DNA of 64,000 bases, from positions 58,764 to 122,763 of the forward strand of contig JAEWBG010000010.1 of assembly GCA_023391335.1 (NCBI GenBank), given 5' to 3'. The stretch is from Pseudomonadota bacterium (GTDB taxonomy: Bacteria; Pseudomonadota; Gammaproteobacteria; Steroidobacterales; Steroidobacteraceae). Position 1 is the first letter of the stretch. The number at the start of each line of letters is the position of its first letter. The notes below the pieces were generated by a model. The model saw only the letters and a list, made by a program, of their open reading frames with translations, was not told where the DNA came from and did not search any database. Shown here piece after piece: positions 24,596-31,797 of this stretch. Both the position numbers and the translations under genes were made by a program.

Positions 24596-26095
24596 ATGCA
24601 ACGCGATCTGAGTTGGCTGGTCGGCGAATTGCGCGCACTGGCTGGAGATCTCGACTCCGAGACTCAACGCTCGCCCCTGGTGCTTGCGATCGATCAAGGC
24701 GGTCATGCCAGCCGCGTGATTGCATTCGATCGCGAAGGCAAACAACACGCCGAAAGCTTCGCGCCGATCAGTACCTTTCGTGCAGGTCTCGACCGTGTCG
24801 AACATGATGCGAACGAAATCGTCGAGTCGATTCGCACGGCGCTTGCCGATGTCGCGCAAGCATTGGGCGACGATGTCGAACGCGTGGTGGCTGCGGGACT
24901 CGCAACGCAGCGATCGAGCATCGTCTGCTGGGATCAACGTACCGGTCAGCCGCTCTCTCCCGTGTTGTCCTGGCAGGATCGGCGTGCGGCGAAGTTCATC
25001 GAAACGCTGCGCAAGCAAGAGCCGATGGTGCGTGCGACGACTGGCTTGGTGCTCTCCGCTCACTACGGCGCAAGCAAACTGAAGTGGTGCTTGGAGAACC
25101 TCCCGAAGGTCCAGGCTGCCAAGTCCAACCTACGTTTGAATGCCGGGCCGCTCGCGTCGTACTTGATGTTCGCGCTGCTCAGCGAACGACCGCGGCTCAT
25201 CGATCCTGCGAATGCATCGCGAACCTTGCTGTGGGATGTGAACACGGCAACCTGGTCGTCGCAGCTGCTCAAGTTGTTCGACATTCCCGAGGACATTCTG
25301 CCGAGCTGCGTGGCGACTCGGCACGAATTCGGCCATTTGCCGTTTGGCTCCGGAGCGGTTCCGCTTCTGGTGTGTACGGGCGATCAATCTGCGATGCCGT
25401 TTGCAGCCGGGCCGATTGAGAAGACCGCGATCTATTTGAATGCCGGCACAGGTGCGTTCTTGCAGCGGATTGCCGAGTCCGGGGCCACACCTGGAGATCG
25501 ATTGCTCCGCAGTGTGCTGTGGGCGGACGCACAAGAACGGTGGCACACCCAAGAGGGCACGGTGAATGCAGCAGGCGCCGCGCTCGATTGGTTGAACGAG
25601 AGAGTCGGCGTCGACACGCATCGCGCCGCGTTGGCCATGACGCGTGAGCACGCCGCCGCTGACGTGCCGATTTTCGTAAACGCGTTATCCGGCATCGGCT
25701 CGCCATTTTGGCTGCCGCAGGTCGATTCTAGGTTCATCGGCGAGGGCGACGAAGCTCAACTCGTGCAGGCTGTCGTCGAGAGCATCGCATTTCTGATTTG
25801 CACCAACATCGCGTGCATGCGCGGCTCGCAACCGGTCGATCGCGTGATTGCGAGCGGTGGATTGTCTCAGAGCGAATATCTATGCGAATGCGTGGCGACC
25901 CTGAGCGGATTGCCGCTCGATCAACTCGCCATGCGCGAGGCCACGGCGACGGGACTCGCCTATCTCATATTCGGAATGCCGAGTTCGTGGCGCAGCGACG
26001 TCAAAAGCAAGCGCTTCGAGCCGCATCCCAACGCGAATCTCACCCGGCGCTTTGAGCTGTGGCAGCGGGAAATGGCTGGGCTGACTGCGCGTTGA
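24596..26095 (+). CDS. FGGY-family carbohydrate kinase (glycerol-kinase-like)
   Basis: A 499-residue protein with two actin-like domains: LVLAIDQGGHASRVIAFD (phosphate 1), GLATQRSSIVCWDQRTG..L..VLSWQDRRA, LVCTGDQSA, and the C-terminal DRVIASGGLSQSEYLCECVATLSG. An extra N-terminal about 25 residues precedes the fold. The DQGGHASR loop replaces the usual DQGTTSSR of glycerol kinase, so the substrate may be another polyol. Its 3' end overlaps the convergent YheT gene by 56 bp. Confidence 0.85.
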   Translation: MQRDLSWLVGELRALAGDLDSETQRSPLVLAIDQGGHASRVIAFDREGKQHAESFAPISTFRAGLDRVEHDANEIVESIRTALADVAQALGDDVERVVAAGLATQRSSIVCWDQRTGQPLSPVLSWQDRRAAKFIETLRKQEPMVRATTGLVLSAHYGASKLKWCLENLPKVQAAKSNLRLNAGPLASYLMFALLSERPRLIDPANASRTLLWDVNTATWSSQLLKLFDIPEDILPSCVATRHEFGHLPFGSGAVPLLVCTGDQSAMPFAAGPIEKTAIYLNAGTGAFLQRIAESGATPGDRLLRSVLWADAQERWHTQEGTVNAAGAALDWLNERVGVDTHRAALAMTREHAAADVPIFVNALSGIGSPFWLPQVDSRFIGEGDEAQLVQAVVESIAFLICTNIACMRGSQPVDRVIASGGLSQSEYLCECVATLSGLPLDQLAMREATATGLAYLIFGMPSSWRSDVKSKRFEPHPNANLTRRFELWQREMAGLTAR

Positions 26096-27086
26096 GCGGT
26101 GCGTTGCGCATCAGCTCGCCGATGTAGCGATCGGCCCAGCTCTCGGTGCTGAATCGATCCATGAATCCGCAGTGTCCGCCGTGCGGCACGGTCTCGATGT
26201 GCAGGTGCGGATTACGTGCCAGATGCTGCAAATCGGCCGCGGGAATCAACGGATCATCCAGCGACAGCAACAAGTGGCTCGGCACGTCCAACTTCGCGAG
26301 TGCCTCACCTGTGATTGCGTATCCATTCAGATACGCATCGATGTCGGCGAATTCGCTGTACTTTTCCACCATGACCTGTGTCATGGTGCGAATGCTTCGT
26401 TGCGCGAGGATGTGTTTGAAATCGTAGAGTTCTGGGAACAGCGCTTGCTTGAGTCGCAGCGAACGCTTCCACTTCGCAAGGAAGTACTGGCGATACACGA
26501 ACGAGCCGCTCTCGATTGCATCCATTGTCGTGTGCGGCCTGAGAACCGGACACACTGCAACGGCGCGTTCGATAGTGAGTCCGACCTCACGCGCTTTGGC
26601 TGCTACGCGTAGTGCGAAATTTCCGCCGAGCGAGAAACCGGCGAGGCTCAACCGACTCTTCGGCAGCATGTGCTGAATCGTTAATACCGCTCCGACCACC
26701 TCGTCCAATCGGCACGAGTGGAACAGCTCCTTGTTGAGATGATGGCTGGCGCCGTGATCGCGAAAATTCAAACGCACCACATCGCATCCCAGCGCAAACA
26801 AATGAGCACCGAGCGACAGTACGTATAACGAGTCCGCGCTGCCTTCCCAGCCGTGCAAGAGCACGACGGCATCGCGCTCGCCCGCCGAAGAAGCGTGTTG
26901 AGAGAATTGACCTATCAGTCGCACACCGTCGCCGCAATCCAGGATGCGCGTCTGAGTGCATTCCAATAAATGCTTGGCTCGTCTGCGAATGATGGGTTTG
27001 CGTACACGCAGGCTCGGCAAAATCGATTGCACGTGAGCATTCGCAAACCAGCGTGGCGGCGAAAACGGCGCAGCGGAAGACGTCAT
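26040..27086 (-). CDS. Alpha/beta hydrolase, YheT family
   Basis: A 348-residue protein. Family signature PPRWFANAHVQSILPSL at the N-terminus, LLHGWEGSADSLYV (oxyanion region) and FRDHG. Catalytic triad candidates: Ser in GFSLGGN, Asp in DDPLIP, His in PHGGHCGF. YheT-like enzymes are carboxylesterases with unsettled natural substrates. It overlaps the upstream dehydrogenase-like gene by 4 bp, so the two are translationally coupled. Confidence 0.88.
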   Translation of the reverse strand: MTSSAAPFSPPRWFANAHVQSILPSLRVRKPIIRRRAKHLLECTQTRILDCGDGVRLIGQFSQHASSAGERDAVVLLHGWEGSADSLYVLSLGAHLFALGCDVVRLNFRDHGASHHLNKELFHSCRLDEVVGAVLTIQHMLPKSRLSLAGFSLGGNFALRVAAKAREVGLTIERAVAVCPVLRPHTTMDAIESGSFVYRQYFLAKWKRSLRLKQALFPELYDFKHILAQRSIRTMTQVMVEKYSEFADIDAYLNGYAITGEALAKLDVPSHLLLSLDDPLIPAADLQHLARNPHLHIETVPHGGHCGFMDRFSTESWADRYIGELMRNAPLNAQSAQPFPAATAQSAG

Positions 27087-28141
27087 TCGATTCGAATCAA
27101 AGAAGACCCGGGCAGAGTGGTAACGAACTCGGAGCCGACAAGTTGCGTCGGCGTGAAATATCCCGATCGTTGCGGTTCTTGCAGCAATCGAGACAAGATT
27201 CCGAGCGATGAGTTCACTGTGAAGGCGTATCCGTTCGCCGTCTTCAAGCGAGCGGTTCTAGTCTCGCCCCTGGCGTTGCGCGCTTCACCCCACAGGAGTG
27301 TCGGATTGTTCTCGCGTTCGGTTCGGGTCGGGCCGGTCATCTTGCGCTCGATTCGGCTCTGCAGGATCTGCACGATCCAGCGCGTTTTCAGCAGCGCCCT
27401 GACGAGGTTGGCTCTGCGCATCCGCTTGAGCGCACGCGGCGAGGTGCCAGTGTAGACCTCGATGTTTTGGATGCCGGTCGTGAAATACGCCGTGCTCACA
27501 TCGCCCCAGGAGATAGCAGCCGTGTTGCGGATGCCTTCGCCGAAGTCGATGGAGCGCTGCAACGACCCGAGCGGCAGCTCCACGAAGTTGCCGCCGCGGC
27601 GAATGCGCAGTCCTGCTCCCGCCGCTTCGAGAGCGGTCTTCGCCGTACCTCTGCTGTAGCCGGCTCTGCTGTCGAACGCGAGCGTCAAGTGCGTGGCATC
27701 GGGCAATGCCTCTTTGAGTTTCGCGGCGATGCTGTCGGTTGGCACGACGTCGAAACCCACGCCTGGGCACAGCACGACGCCAGCTCTTACTGCCTTGTCG
27801 TGAACGCCATGGGCGAGTTCGAACACGTCGATCTCGCCCGTGATATCGAGATAGTGGACGTGAGTCGCCAAGCATCCCTGCATCAAGGGCGCGGCAGTTT
27901 GCGAAAACGGTCCTGCGCAATTCAGCGCGACCGTCTTGTCCTGCAATGCGTCCACTAGCGCAGTGTGATCATCGAGTGCGAATACTGCGCAGGGGCAGTT
28001 GAGTTCTTTGGCGAGCTTCTCGATGGCCTCGCGGCTGCGGCCCGCCAAAGTAGGAGAGAGGCCTCGCGCGACTGCTTCACGCGCGATCAATTCACCCGTG
28101 TAGCCATTCGCTCCGTACAGCAGCCAAGACGAAGCGCTCAT
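27083..28141 (-). CDS. Saccharopine dehydrogenase-like / trans-acting enoyl reductase-like NAD(P)-binding protein
   Basis: A 352-residue protein. N-terminal Rossmann motif LLYGANGYTGELIAREA, AGRSREAIEKLA, LNCAGPF and HYLDITGEIDVFE are typical of the family shared by saccharopine dehydrogenases and mycobacterial trans-acting enoyl reductases. CPGVGFDVVPTD is a further signature. With YheT in an overlapping operon a role in lipid or acyl metabolism is plausible, but unproven. Confidence 0.82.
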   Translation of the reverse strand: MSASSWLLYGANGYTGELIAREAVARGLSPTLAGRSREAIEKLAKELNCPCAVFALDDHTALVDALQDKTVALNCAGPFSQTAAPLMQGCLATHVHYLDITGEIDVFELAHGVHDKAVRAGVVLCPGVGFDVVPTDSIAAKLKEALPDATHLTLAFDSRAGYSRGTAKTALEAAGAGLRIRRGGNFVELPLGSLQRSIDFGEGIRNTAAISWGDVSTAYFTTGIQNIEVYTGTSPRALKRMRRANLVRALLKTRWIVQILQSRIERKMTGPTRTERENNPTLLWGEARNARGETRTARLKTANGYAFTVNSSLGILSRLLQEPQRSGYFTPTQLVGSEFVTTLPGSSLIRIE

Positions 28142-28151
28142 GAGTGGGGGT

Positions 28152-29549
28152 CTAAGGCGCGGACTCGATCGAGAACTCGACGCGGTTGTTCTGAGCGGCG
28201 ATGCGGTTGAGTTCGCGCGCGGTCATTTTGGCGGCGACTTCCGGATCCGGTTCGGCAACCGCAGGCTGGTGACCTTCATGCGCGATTTCGATCGTGAATG
28301 CGACATCTTTGTCGCGTCGAGCCGAGGCCAACAGATTCGCGAACGCGAGCGATTGGCGCTGCGGTGTGGTCAACGCGTCATCGAACGGATTGCCGATCTG
28401 ATCGCAGCGCTTCGCCGGCAAATCATCTGCAGCCAGCGAATAGCCCTCGATGCCGTTGCCCGACAAACAAAAGTTGCCGGTGAACGTCGAGATCTTCAGA
28501 CGACCGTGAAAGTGATCCGCCTTTAACCGGCTGATGATCTCGCGCAGCTTGTCCGTACGCGGGCCCGACAGCGGCACATCTCCGTATGGCACCAATTCGG
28601 TCTGTGTCTTCACTGCAATAGCGGCTTGGGCGGCGATCCCGCTTTCGGCAGACACGAGCGGTTCAGGCTTCTGCTGCAAGTTGACGATTTGCGCGTGCTG
28701 CTCTTCGACGATTGCGGCGAGGCGGGCATTCGAGCGCATCAACTCCTGAGTCGATTGCAGGGTGCGGGTGTACAGCACGCCGAGCACCAACGTCGGAAGC
28801 ACCGCGACAACAGCAAACAATGCGAGCACCGACCACCGCGGACCGGTCGGAGCAGGCGTCTCGGCGGGGATTGCTGCACTGAGCTGCTCAGAGGATTCGG
28901 TGGCAGGCGGAGCTTGTTTGATCTCGGTGCCGATGCGACGTGCAAATGCTTCTAGGCTCGCGAGCACAAAGCGGCGCAGTTCAGCACTCTGCTCCTTGAG
29001 CGGCGAGGCCATGGCGGCACGAATCGCCTGCTCGATTTCGCCCACGCTGGCCACGGGCGTATCGATTGTCACCTCATTCGAGGACTCATCGGCGCGGGCA
29101 GCGCTTGCATTCGATACGGCACGGCCCTCGCGAACCTCGCGACGTTCTGCAAGCAATCGCAGTTGATAGAGCACGCGCGAAACATCGACTTGTTTGACGG
29201 TCTTCGGCAATACGCCGACCGCACCGAGCGCGCGCGCCTGGCTCGCGTAGAGTTCACCTTCTTGCGAGGTGTACATCACGACCGGAATGGTTGCGGTTTG
29301 CGGATTGCTCTTGATCACCTGCACTGCTTGAAAGCCATCCATGCCCGGCATGAGGTGATCCATAAAGATCACATCCGGACGCGCCTGCTTCAAATACTCG
29401 AGCGCTTGTTCCGCGGATTCGGCCGAGTCGACCGCAAGACCGTAGCCCTCGAGCATCCGCCCTAGGATCACGCGGGCGGAGCGCGAGTCATCGACGATCA
29501 GTGCACGTTTGGTCATGAGCGAAGCTGCGGCTGGGGTCGTATTCGCCAT
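28152..29549 (-). CDS. Response-regulator receiver fused to a transmembrane segment and unknown C-terminal domain
   Basis: A 465-residue protein with a GGAAAGG ribosome site. Residues 14-135 are an intact receiver: acidic pair Asp20/Asp21, phospho-acceptor Asp64 (IFMDHLMPGMDG), Thr94, Lys116. About 100 residues of linker follow, then one TM helix (about 239-260), a helical stretch with coiled-coil character, and a C-terminal domain (about 335-465) with FHGRLKISTFTGNFCLSGN...QSLAFANLLAS. That domain is loosely OmpA-like in rhythm but not assignable. A receiver with a downstream membrane anchor places the output domain across the membrane, which is unusual. Confidence 0.8.
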   Translation of the reverse strand: MANTTPAAASLMTKRALIVDDSRSARVILGRMLEGYGLAVDSAESAEQALEYLKQARPDVIFMDHLMPGMDGFQAVQVIKSNPQTATIPVVMYTSQEGELYASQARALGAVGVLPKTVKQVDVSRVLYQLRLLAERREVREGRAVSNASAARADESSNEVTIDTPVASVGEIEQAIRAAMASPLKEQSAELRRFVLASLEAFARRIGTEIKQAPPATESSEQLSAAIPAETPAPTGPRWSVLALFAVVAVLPTLVLGVLYTRTLQSTQELMRSNARLAAIVEEQHAQIVNLQQKPEPLVSAESGIAAQAAIAVKTQTELVPYGDVPLSGPRTDKLREIISRLKADHFHGRLKISTFTGNFCLSGNGIEGYSLAADDLPAKRCDQIGNPFDDALTTPQRQSLAFANLLASARRDKDVAFTIEIAHEGHQPAVAEPDPEVAAKMTARELNRIAAQNNRVEFSIESAP

Positions 29550-29619
29550 GCTTGCCTTTCCGAATGTATGGGTAGCCTAAGCGTAAGCTGCTCGCGTCAC
29601 AACGCCAGCCGCGCGCCTG

Positions 29620-30433
29620 CTAACTGGGCTTTTTGAAGCGATACATGAATTGGTCGGTGTGATGGCGAATGGACTCGTCGAACACCGGCTTGGTGTGATC
29701 GTCCGCTGGATTGCGGAAGACATCGCTCTGCCCGTCGAAGGTCAGACCGGCGGCTTCAAATTCATGGCGCACGGCGGCCGGATCGATTCGATGCATGGCA
29801 TCGACCGATTGCGCTGGGTCGCTGCCGTCGGGCGCAACGTGATCCACAACCACAACGGTCGCGCCGGGCTTTAGCGCCGCCACCAATTGGGAGAGTGATT
29901 TCGCAGGATCGGTCGGCGTCCACTCGCCTTTTTTTCGAGACCCAATGCAGATCGTGGTACGACAAGAAAAACAAAGCTGCATCGAGGCTATTCGGTTCGA
30001 CCGGCAGCTCTTCAGGCGGCGTGGTCAGCTGCTCCACGTTGGCGAGGCGCTGATTGCCGTAGCGTTGCGCAGGCTTGTCGGCTGCGAATTTGAGATATCC
30101 CGCATTGTTGTACGCGATCACTCGGCCAGTCGGGCCGACGACGCGCGATAGCAGCTCGGTGAAGTATCCGCCGCCAGCGAAGTAGTCGATCACGTGCTGT
30201 CCGGGGCGCACCTGCAAGAACGCAAGGACTTCCGCTGGGTGGCGCCAAGTGTCCTCGTCGGCATCGCCGGAAAGTCGATCCGCACTGTGCAGCGCGGCGT
30301 CGATCGCGCCGGTGTCGGCGCTCGGTGCCGGTTGCTGGGCGGTCGGAGTTGGCGGAGCCGTTGAAGCGGCCTCGTGTTTGCCACAGGCCGCCGTCACGAG
30401 TGCGATTGTCAAAATCCAAATCGGTGAACGCAT
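29620..30433 (-). pseudogene. SAM-dependent methyltransferase lipoprotein, frame broken at an A7 tract
   Basis: Two overlapping frames make one protein. The first, from 30433, has a lipobox (VTAACG), then VLAFLQVRPGQHVIDYFAGGGYFTELLSRVVG, ALFFLSYHDLHWVSKK. The second, ending at 29620, continues GEWTPTDPAKSLSQLVAALKPGATVVVVDHVAPDGS...HEFEAAGLTFDGQ. They join if one A is removed from the run of seven (29929-29935). An exported class I methyltransferase-like protein is the likely ancestral product. The break may be a real mutation, transcriptional slippage or a homopolymer sequencing error. Confidence 0.8.
29929..29935 (-). other. A7 homopolymer at the frame break
   Basis: Seven T on the + strand (A7 in the message) lie exactly where coding similarity changes frame. 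With six A the reading continues uninterrupted to 29620. Confidence 0.8.
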
Positions 30434-30707
30434 GAGCGTGGCCTCCAGCGCAGTAATGGGAGGCGCGACTTTAATCGAGAGCTCGCTGCACCGACAGGCG
30501 TTTACGCGCTCGGATGGGTTGAGTGTGTCGCCGAGAAAGGACGCGGGTGATCCGGCAACCGAAGGGGGACGAAAAACGACCGCCGAATCACCCGCGAGGG
30601 AAACAGCGCCGATTCAGGGATGACCAACGCTGTCATGCGATTCTCCGTGCATTGACAGCGATGTCAAGCCAGGGAATCTCTGAGTTCTGGGAATCTGTGA
30701 GAAGGGA
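30434..30707. other. Intergenic region between lacI-type gene and the methyltransferase
   Basis: No gene seen. It carries a perfect 10-bp inverted repeat CGCGGGTGAT (30542-30551) / ATCACCCGCG (30587-30596) with a 35-nt loop and no U-tract, plus two LacI-type palindromes at 30621-30635 and 30653-30666. Confidence 0.55.
30621..30666. promoter_or_regulatory. Two LacI-type operator-like palindromes
   Basis: TGACCAACGCTGTCA (30621-30635) and TGACAGCGATGTCA (30653-30666) resemble the perfect palindrome TGACAACGTTGTCA near 34.4 kb, with centres about 32 bp apart. They lie between the lacI-type gene's 3' end and the start of the methyltransferase gene, so they could regulate the latter. Confidence 0.5.
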
Positions 30708-31736
30708 CTAGTCCGGGCAGCGCCCGGTCGAGGCGCGTACGACTAAGCGATGCTTGAGCCGAACGGGCTTGGGGTGTTCTCCCGTTTGCAGCATCTGTAA
30801 GAGCAGGTCGGTAACCGTATAGGACAGGTCGTAAGTAGGCTGATGGACAGTGGTGAGGCGCGGCCACACGGTGCGCGCGATGTAGGTGTCGTCGAAGCCG
30901 GCGACGGACAGTTTTGTCGGAACCGCAACCCCCATTTCGTGAGCGGCCATCAGCACACCCGCTGCCATGTCGTCGTTGCTGGCGAAGATCGCGGTCGGCC
31001 GTTTCGGCAGCTTCAGTAGTTGACGGGCGGCTTCTAATCCCGACTCGAATACGAAATAGCCCTGGCAAATGTACTGCTCGCGAACCGGGATCTTGTGTTC
31101 GCGCAGCGCCGCTTTGTAGCCGCGCAGGCGACGGGCGCTGGAATAGTGATCGGGATGGCCGACAATGAAACCGATGTTGCGATGGCCGAGGCCAATCAGG
31201 TGTTCTGTCATCTCCCGAGCCGCGCCTTCGTCGTCCATGTCGACATAGGGCGATTTGTGCTTCGACGCATTGGACGCGATTCGCACATACGGCACCCCGC
31301 GTCTATCGAGTGCCGAAACGAGCACTGGAGACTCGCTCAACGGCGAAGTGACGACGATGCCGTCGAGATGCGTTTGGTCGATCAATCCCAGCACGTCGCG
31401 CTCCATCTCTTCGCCGCGTCCCGTGACTTGATGGCTCAGTAGTTGGAAACGTCCTTCGCGACAGCGCGCCATCGCGCCATGCTGCACGTCCACGATGTAG
31501 TTGGCGCTGGGGTTCTCGTAGATCAGGCCGATCAAGTACGAACGCCGTCCAGCGAGGCTGCGAGCGGACAGGCTCGGGTGATAGTTCAGTTCCTTGACCA
31601 CCGCGAGCACACGCTTGCGGGTTTCCTCACGAACGTTCGGCTCGTTGTTCAGCACGCGCGAGACGGTCTTGATTGCGACGCCCGCAGCGGCGGCCACATC
31701 GTTGATCTTCGCTCGTTGGATCGTTGCCTTGGGCAT
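30708..31736 (-). CDS. LacI family transcriptional regulator
   Basis: A 342-residue protein. The N-terminal helix-turn-helix and hinge (INDVAAAAGVAIKTVSRVLN, then RKRVLAVVKELNYHPSLSARSLAG) match LacI. The periplasmic-binding-protein core has YLIGLIYENPSANYIVDVQ, DGIVVTSP, GHRNIGFIVG and FASNDDMAAGVL. It lies downstream of the GH3 glucosidase gene, so it probably senses an oligosaccharide (cellobiose- or gluco-oligosaccharide-like) and represses that gene through the palindrome at 34431. Ligand unproven. Confidence 0.93.
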   Translation of the reverse strand: MPKATIQRAKINDVAAAAGVAIKTVSRVLNNEPNVREETRKRVLAVVKELNYHPSLSARSLAGRRSYLIGLIYENPSANYIVDVQHGAMARCREGRFQLLSHQVTGRGEEMERDVLGLIDQTHLDGIVVTSPLSESPVLVSALDRRGVPYVRIASNASKHKSPYVDMDDEGAAREMTEHLIGLGHRNIGFIVGHPDHYSSARRLRGYKAALREHKIPVREQYICQGYFVFESGLEAARQLLKLPKRPTAIFASNDDMAAGVLMAAHEMGVAVPTKLSVAGFDDTYIARTVWPRLTTVHQPTYDLSYTVTDLLLQMLQTGEHPKPVRLKHRLVVRASTGRCPD

Positions 31737-31763
31737 GTCGCAGGATGATCGCTGTTCGCGGGA

Positions 31764-31791
31764 AAGCTACGGGTGTCGCCACCCGTAGCTT
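31764..31791 (-). terminator. Perfect 12-bp hairpin between GH3 and lacI-type genes
   Basis: AAGCTACGGGTG - TCGC - CACCCGTAGCTT is a perfect stem, followed on the minus strand by TTTCCC. It starts 7 nt past the GH3 stop and probably terminates or attenuates transcription before the regulator gene. Confidence 0.75.
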
Positions 31792-31797
31792 GAACCG

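Noticed and set aside
29929..29935. Programmed -1 ribosomal frameshift
   Set aside because: The required change is deletion of one base (+1 direction), and the context lacks a -1 slippery heptamer in the right frame; slippage or error is more likely.
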